64,000 bases of DNA from Closterium sp. NIES-65 (GCA_948144175.1 CANXME010002003.1:329001-393000), one strand, 5' to 3'. Counted from the first letter of the stretch, positions 40,820 through 52,282 are shown. Made by a program: numbers and translations. The notes: generated by a model from the sequence alone, not told the origin.

Positions 40820-42334
40820 TCAAGAAGTGAGCAAGTGAGACCAAGTAGGCACAAGACCTAGCATCATACAGAAGCGCTGATGATCACAAGGCGGAAGTGC
40901 CTTGGTAAAGATATCAGAAGTGTTGGCCTCAGAGGCCACGTAAGCAAGGCGCAGCTGACCACACTGCTGCAGCTCACGAGCAAGGAAGTAGCAAAGAGCA
41001 ATGTGCTTCGTTCTGTGCTCCAGTCTGTGCTCCCAACACAAGGCCAGCATGGCCTTGTTGTCTACGTACACAACTGGAGGAGAACGAGGCGGCTCTCCTA
41101 GGTCAGTCAACAGGTAGGTGAGCCAGCGTAGCTCCTGTGCAGCCATGGCCCCCACGTAGATCTTAGCCTCACAGCTGAAGCCGAGAACAGAGGACGAGCG
41201 GGTAGACCGCCACGAAACAGAGCTGGAGCCAAGGCTGAAGGTGTAACCCTGTGACGACCGCTGCGTAGCCTGGTCGTCAACCCAAAAAGCGTCTGCGTGA
41301 CCTGTGAGGACCACTCGACGTCGCCCTCCAAGCACTAGCCCTATGCCCGATGTACTGCACAAGTAGCGCAACACCCTCTTCGCTGCAGCCATGTGCTCTG
41401 GTCGGTGTCTCCCAGGAGCAACATAGCGTGCCAAGATACTAAGAGGGTATGCAAGGTCAGGTCGTCTGCAGGTCATCACGAACATGAGGCAGCCAACAAG
41501 CTCTGGGTACGGGCCACTCGGCTCTACGGACTCATTCAAAGGCAGAGCTGAGAGCAAATGGCGAGTAGACAGAGGAGTGGCCTGAGGCGAGGAGTACATG
41601 AAGTCGAAGCGCTGAAGGACCTGCTGCACCACATGTGACTGAGTCAGGGTAATGGTGCGCTGTGCTCTGTCCCGGGTGATCTGCAAGCCAAGGTAGCTGC
41701 GCAGTTCACCCAGGTCTATGCACGTGTGTCTCTTCTGAAGCTCCGACTTCACGTGGGCGAGTCGAGCAGTGTCAGCAGTGGCAAAGACCAAGTCGTTGAC
41801 GTACACGAGGATGTAGAACGGCGGCAAAGAGGTATCGGTGCACAGAAACAGCGACGGGTCGGTTGTAGCAAGAGCAAACCCAAGAGCCGCAAGTGTAGTC
41901 CTCAGTGTGTTGTGCCACTCACGGGGCGCCTGGCGGAGACCGTAGACTGGCCGCCAGAGGCTCCACTGGGTACCAGGAGGAAACGACCCAGTGAAGCCAG
42001 GTGGGCGGCGCAGCCATATCTCCTCGTGCAGGCTGCCCTGCAAGAAAGCTGTGCTGAAGTCAAGAGAGTGAAGCTTGTAGTCGCGCTGAGCGGCTATGTG
42101 CAGCAGCACCCGAAGAGTGGTCATCTTCGAGGTGGGAGAGAAGGTCTGAAAGTAGTCAACTCCCTGCCGCTGACTGAAGCCTCGAGCCACGTAATGCGCC
42201 TTGAAGATTGGCTGAGAACCCGGCGGCCGCTTCACCCTGAAAATCCACATGCCACTGACGATGTTCGCCCCACGTGGGGGAACCTCGTCGATGTAGGTGC
42301 CTGTGGACTTCCAATAAGCCATCTCTGCCTCCAT
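40820..42334 (-). pseudogene. RT and RNase H of copia element H (active-site Asp changed)
   Basis: A 504-codon open frame encodes the RT fingers and palm (GMWIFRVKRPPG, VDYFQTFSPTSKMTTLR, LDFSTAFLQGSLHEEIWLRR) and RNase H (VYVDNKAMLALCWEHRLEHR, ANTSDIFTKAL). The catalytic YVDD motif reads YVND (LVYVNDLVFAT), replacing the first Asp, so the RT should be inactive. It ends in HLLTS, like element D. Confidence 0.88.
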
Positions 42335-43348
42335 GGCTGACTACCATTGTGAGGAGTAGGGACCCTCGATCGCCTCAGCGTACGATCGAGGAGTCGGGAT
42401 GTCTGGTGCATCCGAATCTCCCTCAGAGGCAATCAGCGTGGACACGAGATAAAGAAATGGAGCAGCAAAACACCGGATCTCCTCCTGCCTATCCTCAAGG
42501 ACGTCCGTGCTAAGAGCACACTAACCCCTGACGAACGGAGGACAAACAGACTCAGACCCAGCAACAATACTAGCAACGTAGTCTACTCGACAGCGCGTAG
42601 CAAAGTCGACAAGCTTAGCAACTAAGGCACACGCAGCAGTGGACTCAAAGGAAGGGTCAATGATAACAGTAGCCACGAGACGCGTGACAGTAGGACTGGC
42701 AGCACGAAGAGAGTCAGACTCCGGGTCAGCAAGAACAGGAAGAGAGGACTCTGGAGGAGACGGCAACGGGACACGCAGAGGAGCAGTGGAAGGACGCTGT
42801 GCCATCTGGTGTGTGCCTGGGACCGCAGGAGGACGCGTACGCGAAGCACGACCATTAGTGAGAGCAGCACGAACAGGTGACGCAGGACGAGACGCAGGCT
42901 CACAACGCTCATCAAAACCTCCAGTAGGACCAGTGTAGGGAGAAGGAGCAGGCAGGGGGAAGGCAGGCTGTAACTGTGACTGCGACTGGATAGGCTGTAG
43001 ACACTCTAAGGGAGGAGCAGGACCAAAAGAAGGCGGGAGACCAAGAACCTACTCAAGGAGCGGAACGAAGTACGACCTCGGCCGCCCAGTCCTCCAAAAC
43101 CAGCACGAAAAGCACCTGTACCCTCAGCGGCAGCACCAGCGCCAGGAGCACCTCCAGCTCCAACAGCGCCAACTCCAGCACCCTCAAAAGCACCAGCGCC
43201 AGCAGCACCACCAGCGCCAACACCCCCAGCAGCTCCAGCTCCAACAGCTCCAGCAGCACCAACTCCAGAAGGACCGTCAGCTCTAGTACCGCCAGCAGCT
43301 CCAGCAATACCTCCAGCAGGACCCAGCAGCACCCCCAGTCCAAGCAGC

Positions 43349-43793
43349 TCAAGTACCGCCAGTGCGAGCATCTCTAGGACCTGCTGCAACAGTAGTACCT
43401 CCAGCTCCAGCAGCATGGCTCCAGCGCCGGGCAAACCACTCGCGCAGCTCTTGCGGAGAGAATAGCTCCCGCCTCGACGAAGCACCACGAGAGGCCACAC
43501 GAGAGGACCCAGCACCCCCAGGCTCTGCATCCCCAGGCTCCGTACCCCCAGGCTCAGTACCCCCAGGCTCAGTACCCCCAGGCTCCGCACCCCCAGGCTC
43601 AGCACCCCCTGATTCAGCACCCCCAGGCTCAGCACCCCTAGACTCAGCACCCCTAGGCTCCGCACCCCCAGGCTCAGCAACCCCAGACCCGGCACCCTCG
43701 GGCTCAGCGCCTCTAGCAGCACCAGAGTCAACAGCTACCTTGACAGGCTCGACTGTGTCTACCTGGGACACACCTGACGGGGCAAGACCCTGA
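43349..43793 (-). repeat. GGAEP-type peptide repeat in copia element H
   Basis: Between integrase and RT, 15-bp units (GGTGCTGAGCCTGGG and variants) encode about 20 tandem GGAEP/GGTEP pentapeptides. The same block is in D (about 29030-29280) and F (about 38150-38290). Confidence 0.9.
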
Positions 43794-43882
43794 GGGGGGA
43801 GAGGGTCTACCGGGGGAGGACTCGGCGCAAGGAAAAGCAGCGGCGGGGAGAGGGGCGCAGTGCGGTAGAGGAAGAGACAGTA

Positions 43883-46756
43883 TTAAGGCATCGACTCGTC
43901 AATGGTGACATCCTGGGAGGACAGAACACGGCGCGAGGTGGGGTGGTAAACCTGCCAACTAGGCGCGTCAAGGGGGAAGCCAAGAAAGACGCAGGGAACA
44001 ACATGGGGGGACAGCTTGTCTGCAGACAAGTCGCGGACAAACGCTTGAGATCCCCAGACCCGAAATGCTGACGCATCGCCAACCTTCCCCGTCCACCGCA
44101 AGGTGGGGGAGGTCTCTGGCAAGGAGACCCGGGGCTGAAGGTTGAGCTGATGCGCTGCGTACTGAACCGCAAACGGCCACAGAAAATGGGGAGCAGCCGC
44201 ATGGATCATGGACGTACGAGCGACTTCCATGACCATGTGAATGCGGCGCTCAGCAATCCCATTTTGCTGTGGAGAGGCCGGAAGCGTGAAGGTCTGGCGA
44301 ATGCCCTGTGCACGACAGAAGGCTCCCAGACGAGTAGAGGAAAACTCCCCGCCTCTGTCAGAGTGCAGACGCGGAACAGGGAAGTCCGTGCCGAAACTCT
44401 CTCTGAGCTGGAGACGAGCTGCGCGGATCCAGTCAATCAACACCTTAGCGACGTCAACCTTGCTGCGCAAGGGGAAGATCGTGGTGTAACGCGAGTAGTC
44501 GTCAACCACCATTAGGAAGTAACGCTCGTGACCCTGGCCACAGACGCGGGCGCGGCCCCACACATCCATGTGAAGAGTCTGCAAGGGAGCCTCTGTCGGA
44601 GGAAACTCGGAGGAGTGAGGGGCGGCGCGCTGCCGTCCCTCAACGCAGGGAACGCACGTAGGGGCAGGCCCCGGAGGGAGAGGAGGGAGGGACTGGGGGA
44701 GACCGGAGACAAGGACACGGGAGGCCATGCCTCGGAGACGAGGCAAGGAGGGGTGACCAAGGCGGTGGTGCCAAAGGAGAGTCTGGTGGGATAGGAGACG
44801 ACACGAGTAGGGAGCAGACTCAGGAATAGACCTGGACGCTGCAGCAAACACCTGACTTGACGCAGCTACGTGACCAGACTCAGCAACTAGAGGAGACTCA
44901 GTAGTCAGTGTGTACACGCTGGACCCCGGCCGACGGGTAACCGTGGCCAAGTGTCGGCCCGTCCGAGCACACGTACAGTGGGTCACCCGCTAACTCACAG
45001 GAGTGAAGTGGTCAACCCCCCGATCCTGTAGATCAACACCACTCACCAAGTTCGTAGAGAACGAGGGGAGGTATAGACCTGACAGGGTGCCAGAGGGGGC
45101 TGCTGGACACGGTAAGACAGTGGAGAAGCTAGCAAGGACAGGACTCCTAGAGGGGTCCGTTAGGGAGACTGCAACCGGCCGACTAAGCGGCGTAAGCGTG
45201 GAGCGGTCTTGAAAGAAGGAGCGGGAAGCACTTGAGTCAAGGGTGAAGGTGTGTAAGGCCTGAGCCAACGTGGTACCTGAGAGAGCAGACTCACCAGCAC
45301 CTGGGGCAGCAGACGCACTAGCACCTAGAGGAGCAGCCTCATTAGCACCTAGAGCAGCAGCCTCAATGCCCGGGTCAGGCAGAATACATCGGTAACAGTC
45401 ACCCTCATCACTAGTAGACACAGCATACATGGCAGCAAGAATAGCATCATAGTCAAGATCAAAGATAGCAACCCCCGCCCTAGACAGCTCTCCCCTGCGA
45501 GGGATCTCAGTGGCGTCAGGGAACTGGTGACGCCAAGCGTCCGTCAGGCGGCCGAAGCAGCGCTGGGTGGAGTGCGAGCCCCCGCACTGCTCACCAGCGC
45601 GGTCGCCGGTACGGAGGACGTAGGTACAGGGACCAGTACCCCCACCTCGCTGACGCCCAGCGTACCACTCACGAAGCTGCTGGGGGGACGAGGTCTCACG
45701 AGTGCGCTGCTGCCTTTGGCGCTGACCACTACCTAAGCCGCCCCGCTGCGCAGAGCCACCCTGACTAGCTCCATCTCCTCCGCCACCACCTCCGCCACCA
45801 CCGCCATCGCCTCCTCCTCCGCTTCCACTGCCACCGCCGCCGCCGCCTCCGCCGCCACCGCCGCCACCGAAGCCCCCACCCCCGCCACCACTCCCACCAC
45901 CACCCCCACTCCCTCCGCCTCCTCCACCTCCACATCGATCGCCCCTGCCAGCCCCTCCAGCGCTCTTGCCCCCCTTACCCTTGCAGGTGCGGCATTGTCC
46001 GCAAGGGGCAGACGCAGCGCCGACCGACTCGGTGCCAACGAAGTCAACGGCAGCATCAGAGGCAACAGAGGGCGAAAGAGGGGAGGGGGAGCACCCCTCA
46101 AAGACAGGGTCACGCGGGTCACCTCTAGAGGCTCCTACAACGACTTTACTCTTCACAGCTGCAAGGAGGCGCTCCTCGAGGAGGTCAACGGTGAGTGTGG
46201 TGGGGCAAACAGAGAGGAAGTGGTCCCTGACCGAGCGAGGGAGTCAGGGAGCCGGGTGACTATGTAGTAGAGGGTGATGTACATGGGGGGGGGGGTTCTT
46301 GGCGCAGAACTCAGCAGGAAGCGCAGCGCGGTAGCAGGTGTCACTAGTGCGAAGGTGCATAACGAGGTCAGCGACATTGGGAAAGGCGGCGAGGTCAGGA
46401 AACAGGTACGGCAGTATGAGGCGTCTAAGAGCAGCACTGGCAGGGGAAGAATAACGTGCAACTACAGTGTCGTACAAGGTCTTAGCACTCTTCTACTGAC
46501 TAAAGTGCGCACGCTCAGCGGACGGTAAGTGGCGACGCAGAGCGAGACGGGCAGCAACATCGCTTGTGGCCCACTGTGAGAGAACAGTGCTGTCAGCATC
46601 AGCAGGCGGGGCACGAGAGGCACTAGAGGTAAGAACAAACAGGGAGAGTCCGTCTGCCTTATCGCACTGTAGGAAAAGCTGCAGGTCATCGACCCAGACC
46701 TCGAAGTCAACAGCACGACCCTCAGTATCAAAGGTAAGGACACTGGGGGTAGCCAT
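43883..46756 (-). pseudogene. Gag, protease and integrase region of copia element H
   Basis: Gag starts at 46756 (MATPSVLTFDTEGRAVDFEV) and stops at TAG after HFSQ, at the same codon as element D. An 11-C run near 46290 shifts the frame as in D. Then follow a glycine-rich tract, the segment CTYVLRTGDRAGEQC with HSTQRC, a protease-like TLDSSASRSF (Gly of the DSGA motif changed to Ser), and integrase (LWHHRLGHPSLPRLR, LHSDRGGEFSSTRLG, SPQQNGIAERRI) in a long frame 44986-43883. Confidence 0.88.
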
Positions 46757-46859
46757 GACATTAGTGGTCTAGCAGGGAGGGCTCTCATCAGTCCGGGTGG
46801 GTAGGGCCGGGGCGCGCCGGGAGGAACAGGGCTGCAACAGCAGAGGCAGCGGCGGCTCC

Positions 46860-47620
46860 ACGGTGGCCTCGGCGGCTCGGTGGCTCGGCTGCAGGCCGCT
46901 CGGCTGCTCGGCGGCTCGGCTGCTCGGCGGCTCGGCGGTTCGGCTGCTCGGCGGCTCGGCGGCTCGGCTGTTGGGCGGCTCGGCGGCTCGGCTGCAGGCG
47001 GCTCGGTTGCTCGACTGCTGGGCGGCTCGACTGCCAGGCGGCTCGGCGGTTCGGCGTTGAAGGGGCCAGGGAGGGGCCAAAAGGGGGGCGGCGACGGGGC
47101 CGCAAGGGGCGGCGACGGGGCCGTTAAGGGCGGCAACGAGGCCGCTAGAGGGTGGCGACGGGGCCGGGAAGGGCGGCGACAAGGGCCGCTAGGGGCGGCG
47201 ACGGGGCCGTGAAGGGCGGCAACGGGGCCGCGAAGGGGCCGCGAGGGGCCTAGGAGGGCGGCGACGGGGCCGCTAGGGGTGGCAACGGGGCTGCAAAGGG
47301 GCCGCGAGGGGCCTGGAAGGGCGGGGACGGGGTCGCTAGGGGCGGGGACGGGGCCGCGAAGGGGCCGCGAGGGGCCTGGAAGGGCGGCGACGGGGCCGCT
47401 AGGGGCGGCGACGGGGCCGCGAAGGGGCCGCGAGGGGCATGGAAGGGCAGCAACGGGGCCGCTAGGGGCGGCGACGGGGCCGCGAAGGGGCCTTGAGGGG
47501 CCTAGAAGGGCGGCGACGAGGCCGCTAGGGGAGGCGACGGGGCTGCTAAGGGTGGCGCGAGGGGCCGTGAGAGGGGCCTCTAGGAGGCCTCGAAAAGAGG
47601 GCAGCCCACGGGGCGCACTT
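46860..47620 (-). repeat. GC-rich tandem repeats in the leader of element H
   Basis: GGCGACGGGGCCGCGAAGGG units (47070-47560) and CGGCTCGGCGGCTCGGCTG units (46870-47060) lie between LTR and gag. The arrangement matches that of F. Confidence 0.9.
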
Positions 47621-47839
47621 CGAGCAGGGGCGACTCGCGCTCCGGTCAGAAAAAAAAGTCGATTTTCAGTGGTGGGCCCTAGGAAGTTCTCACTAGGGAA
47701 CCTGCTCTATACCATGTGAGAATTGTGGAACGAATGAACTAGGAAAGAGGTGGGTACAAGTAGGAAAACCTAGAAATGTTGTACCCCATATTGTCTACCC
47801 CACTACAGCCTACACAAACTATAGCATATAAGTTTGACA

Positions 47840-49174
47840 CTCTTTGTATTTTCCTGTGGATCAGTACTGGGCAATCTGACGCTATACCCTCCTTATTCGT
47901 CCGAGTCTGATCGATAGCATGAATCGGTACTGTGACTCGGTGAGGGTCGGTGGGGTTGGGCGAGCAGGCGGTCTCGTCAGTAGTTGGCCCGATTCCTACT
48001 GAGTGCTGGCGTTTCCCTGCCTTGGAGACTCCCTCCTCTGCTCTGCTCTGCCGCGCCTTAGTTCCTCTGGGCATTCACTCTTGCGATGGCCCGGCCTATT
48101 GCAAGGAAAGCAGCGACCCTTAAACGGCGCGGCAGCTGCGTTCGTCGCAACGGCGTGTACCCATGGCGTGCTCGGTCGGTCCCCGAGGACGATGTCCGTA
48201 GTAGGACCCCGGTCTCGGACGGCGTAAAATGTCGATTTTCTTGGCGAGCGCGAGAATCTCGTTGAAGTTCGAGAGCCCGCGTAGCATCATTTCGTGCGAG
48301 ATGTCCGGCTCAACCCTCCGACGTAACGGTCCATCCGCTCCGCTTCGTGCATGTAGCCGGCCTGCTCGCATAATGCGAGAAAAACGCTCGTATGGTCTTG
48401 AATCGACCCGAGCTGCCGCCAAGTGCGCAATCTCTGACGCGCCGAAAAAGAAGCCGCGATCGGCTCGAAGCGCGCCCGAAGCCCTGCGCACCACGCATCC
48501 CACGTGCTGTATTGGGCGGTCTCGCAGAATGAACTCCAGGTGACAGCTGGACCTGTGGGCCCTTCCTCTTGCGACGGTGGCTCGTAGGCGCGTGGCAACG
48601 TCACGATGACTCGCCACTAGTCCATGGCAGGGCCCCTTAGCAGCGAAATGGCATACCGAATCTTCGCTGCGTCCGACTCGACGTAATTTGCGTCGAAGAA
48701 GACGTTCATCGTAAAGACCTACGATTGAACCGTCGGACCTCCACGCTGGCTCGGGTCGAAGCAGGACGGGCGTTGCGGCTTGAGTGACATTGGTGCCATA
48801 ATGGCCTCTTCGCCACTTGTCACCGCGAACTCCACGTGCCGACGGGCTTCGCAAGTCTCCTGCAGGCTTGGTGCGACCCTATTTCCTCCCATGCCAGGCA
48901 TTGGCTGGGCGGTGCCATCACTGGCTGCGCCTGAGCGTTGTCCTACGCTGTTGTTCTGTGTTGGTGTGCCGGACGAAATGACGATCGGCTCATCCGATTG
49001 TGCAGATGCATTTGTCGGTGCGTGTGGTGGCGCTGGAGTGTTCACCGTTGATTGCTGACGCGCGGAGTCACATTCCGCCGTGAGTGTCGCAATTTCGAGC
49101 GCCGAATATTCAAGTTGGCGCACCAGACGGTCGAGCTGCTCCTGCGTCAATGTTGCAAGTGTGAATTCGGCCAT
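47840..49174 (-). pseudogene. gag: Gag and start of pol of element G
   Basis: Gag begins at 49174 (MAEFTLATLTQEQLDRLV). TAG codons replace Trp in TVQSWVF and next to GPAMD. The slippery site GGGAAAC is at 48017-48011 and the gag stop at 47998-47996; the stem after it keeps 7 of 8 pairs. Pol continues to the protease region and is cut at 47840 by element H. Confidence 0.88.
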
Positions 49175-49356
49175 GGCGGAGGTGTCGGGCGAGCTCAGCG
49201 AGAGCCTCGGTCGTGGCCGTGCGTGCTTACGAGAGAGCACTACGAGCGACGGTGCTGTGTCGCTGAGAGACGTCTACCACCCCCAAAAATTGAGATAGTG
49301 GGGAAGCGAAGGGTGTGGGTGCGGTCCGAGAAGAGATCGTAGGCTCTGATACCAAG

Positions 49357-49698
49357 TGTTACGAGTGCAATTGAGCGAACGAACGAGAATTGCACTATCG
49401 AAGCAAGAATACAATGAGGGAAGGCATGAGCGAAGAATATATAGCAATACTACAGTGGAAACGGTAATGGACTGTGGTTGTCGTGTGACGGGCCTGGGAC
49501 TGAGGTTGGGAAAAGTGTTGAAGCGGAGGCCCGGAGCGCGGGTTATACGCCGAGCCGTGAGGTCGGGGTGCGATGTGCGAAGGTGGCGGGAGGATTGTCG
49601 ATGCGAGAGTAACGAGTGGTAAGGGTGCTGAGTGTGGGGCTACAGTGGTGTACGCGCTGAGCGGGGACGCGAAGTAAGGAGAAGGAATTTTCCTTACA
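49357..49698 (-). repeat. 5' LTR of element G
   Basis: 342 bp; its PBS (TGGTATCAGAGCC on the minus strand, about 49353-49341) is the unmodified initiator-Met type. Confidence 0.9.
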
Positions 49699-49857
49699 CA
49701 ACCTCACGTCAAACATAACCCTCTCACAATTTTATAGCATCTGCATCCGTCGGCATGTTTACTACATTGGGTTAGAGGCATAACATCCATCTATACTGCA
49801 ACATTCTGGCCACATAATCTATTAGCTGTTATATATTATAGCTTAAAGCATGGACAG

Positions 49858-52282
49858 TCACTTGGAACGCTTTAGGAACTCGATCTCCTTGGCAATGCGC
49901 CCAAACCATCCACCTGAGTCGCTCCCTTGACTGCTCTTTTTTTGCACCATCGCTTCAAGGTCACGATAACTTGGCCGATTTTCCACTGTCCCAATCATCT
50001 CATATGTTGGGAAAGAGCTATCAGACCCACTACCACTGTCATCCGACATGTAAACCTGATGGATAAGGAGTGCAAAAGTAGGACATCAGAGTATGTGGCA
50101 GGTTACGGAGTGAAAGGGGGGGGGGGGGGGGGGAGGGGGGGAGGAGGAGCGGAACACATTCACAAAACAAAAAAAAAAAAAGGAAAAGGATGCACAATTG
50201 ATGCTCTCTTGCGCACCTGCCAATCGCCCGGGAAGCACTTGACGAGAGTGACATCATACGAGCGGATGCGGTTGCGCTTCAGACTGTAGGCAGTGAGGAA
50301 GGTGTCTAGAAACTCTTCTGCCTGTTTGCGCTTGCTCCCAAATCCAAAATCTGAGACAACCTGCACGCAGGAGTTCACACGTTCAGGAAAGGCGAATTCA
50401 AAGTTGATGGAGCGCAAAGAATAGAATTTACGTCCACTCTCATGCACAGATGGACCTTGCAATGAATTACAGGATCTGTATCGTCACTTGCATGCACAAT
50501 AGAACAGACTAACCCACCGAACAGGTGGACCTTGCAATGAATGCAGGATTTGTATCTTCACATGCATGCACAAAAAGACAGACCAACCCACCGAACAGAT
50601 GGACCTTGCAATGAAGAACAGGAACTGTGTCTTCACATGCGTGCACAAAGCGGACAAACCAACCCACCTGGCCTGGCTGCCACTGCGGATTCATGAGCAG
50701 CAGCGTGCGCTCTGGCTCACTATTGGCCAGCTCCATGACAGCTGGCAGGCGCTCGGCTGTTGGGAAGAGCACAAGTGCAACCTTCGAATTGGTTGGGCAA
50801 AAGAGAAGCAAATGACCCACGAAATGGAAGTGGCCACGAGAGGGCGGAAGGGGGCGAGGGGGAGGGGGGGGGGGGGGGGGCGGTGGGGGGAAGGGGGGGT
50901 GGGCACGTAAACTTATTGTTTCATGATGAGGATGCGTCCAGCAGCAAGAAACAGGTTGGCCCTCAGGCGATTCACATTAAACACTACACCATACCACACC
51001 ACACCACCGCACAGCAGCATGCATCCTTCTTGTGTTGAAGCGCCTGGAAGTACCTACCGTCTTGCTCTCCCACGCCACCACTGCCTCATCCTCATCTATC
51101 ACCCGCCGTGTGTACAGCTCCCCACCGTCCACCATCCCTGTGAGCAGCGATTCCACCAGAGGAATGGCCGCTTGGAGCTGCTGTTGAATGCCGCCCTGTG
51201 AGTTCATCAGGGGGGATTCAGGCAAAAGGCATTCTGTTGATAATGGAGATGTAAAGTGTGAGACTAGGGTTCGTATGGTTTGAAACTTATGGTGAATTAT
51301 GGACCTGTCGTTTGGGGGTTGAAGGGCCAATGAGCGGCTAGAGCAGGTCCAGCATCTTAGTGTGAAAAGGGGTGTCGTTTGAATTCTGAAAAGGGGTGTC
51401 TTTTGAATTTCTCGGGAACACCCTGCACAAGTTGTAAATGTCTCAAGACCGCTCCTGAATTTGACTATGACTTACAGGCCAGTCGTCCAGGAGTGAAGGG
51501 CCAATGAGCGGCAAGAGCAGGTCCAGCATCAGACGTTGATGACCTGCTTCCCTCGCCCTCCTTACTGCTGCTCGAGCCTGAAAGCCCAGGTTGAAAAGAT
51601 AAGCAAGACGCAGGTGAATCACATCACTAATTGAATAATCGTGCTAACGAGCAGCACAACTGCATTGGCAGCAGGTGAAGCTGTTGGTACAGAGATAATT
51701 GCGAGCTGACTAGGATAGTAGCAGTGAAAAACAGTGGCTGACACTCACAGCAACAGCTATTGCATCCCCTCAAGAAATTAACTACACTGAAACTGTCTCA
51801 CCTGCTGAACGCTCTCATCAACGGAATCGGGAACGGAGACTCGCCGCGCTGGACGAGGCACCTGCGAGAGTACACGTCAACACCAAGGCACATCATACAG
51901 ACGATCTAAAAACGGTTGAATGAAATCATGAGACTACCGTTAACATACTTATATAGATAAGCGGCATTGCTGAATATGCAGACTGATGCGTTGTTGCTTG
52001 TCATGCGTACGAATTCCTTGCCTGTGGTGACTCGTCTTCAGCTGAAGCAGATGAACCATCCGAGGAGGCAGCTCGGCAGGCGTGCAATCCTAGCCGAGCG
52101 CTTAACCTCCTCGTAACTTGCCTATTCTCGTGAACCTTGCCGACAAATGTTGAAGGTCCGAAACTACGAGCGAGGCGGGAGACGGGTGCTCGTAATGCTG
52201 CTTGTCTTGAAATGCGGCATCGCAAAGCGTGCTGCGGTGCGGGATGGAGGACTGAATTACTGCAGTGGAGCAAGGAATCCAT
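49858..52282 (-). CDS. DUF1995 protein, chloroplast-targeted, LPA3-like
   Basis: Seven exons join with every junction in phase 0: 52282-52022, 51861-51802, 51577-51476, 51195-51058, 50781-50668, 50360-50217 and 50055-49858, giving 338 residues. The first roughly 70 residues are Arg/Ser/Ala-rich and fit a transit peptide. The core has ARAAVRRAREAGHQRLMLDL, LLDDWPGGIQQQLQAAIPLV, VALVLFPTAERLPAVMELAN, LLLMNPQWQPGQ, VVSDFGFGSKRKQAEEFLDT and VTLVKCFPGDWQVY, typical of the DUF1995 family that includes Arabidopsis LPA3, a photosystem II assembly factor. Intron 1 appears to use a GC donor (CAG/GCAAGG). The stop lies 159 bp from element G. Membership of the DUF1995 family is firm by eye; LPA3 orthology is inference. 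Confidence 0.87.
50101..50150. repeat. Poly-G tracts in DUF1995 introns
   Basis: A run of about 20 G with neighbours at 50117-50150, and a second G-rich block at 50860-50900, lie in introns 6 and 4. On the transcribed strand they are C-runs before acceptors. Length here may be unreliable in any assembly. Confidence 0.8.
50445..50670 (-). repeat. Tandem repeat of about 70 bp in DUF1995 intron 5, starting at the splice donor
   Basis: Three imperfect units share ACCCACCGAACAG, TGGACCTTGCAATGAA and TTCACATGCATGCACAAA-like segments. The ACCCAC of each unit equals the GTGGGT donor of exon 5 on the minus strand, so the donor has been copied twice into the intron. Confidence 0.85.
51315..51357 (-). 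repeat. Partial copy of DUF1995 exon 3
   Basis: About 36 bp (GAAGGGCCAATGAGCGGC, AGAGCAGGTCCAGCATC) repeat the LMLDLLLPLIGP part of exon 3 (51577-51476), 170 bp further along the intron. It has no splice sites. Confidence 0.85.

Larger units (their letters stand above)
40493..47839 (-). mobile_element. Element H: Ty1/copia element with two LTRs, probably a recombinant
   Basis: LTRs are 47715-47839 (5') and 40493-40622 (3'), with PBS TGGTATAGAGCAGG and a polypurine tract TATGGGGGTG. The LTRs differ by roughly 10% with indels. Flanking pentamers do not match. The flanks are different parts of element G (protease on the right, integrase on the left). This fits recombination between two copia insertions in one gypsy, deleting about 2.7 kb of pol. 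Confidence 0.85.
15068..49698 (-). mobile_element. Element G: outermost Ty3/gypsy element, host of the whole retrotransposon nest
   Basis: The right end is a complete 5' LTR (49357-49698, reading leftward) with TGGTATCAGAGC primer-binding site next to it. The left end at 15068 is the last 31 bp of the same LTR type in the same orientation. Flanking pentamers are CACCC (15063-15067) and CAACC (49699-49703), one mismatch, consistent with an aged target-site duplication. A full LTR in the same orientation also lies at 39522-39864. Everything between is inserted later or rearranged. The right end sits 159 bp past the stop codon of the DUF1995 gene, probably in its 3' UTR. Confidence 0.7.
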
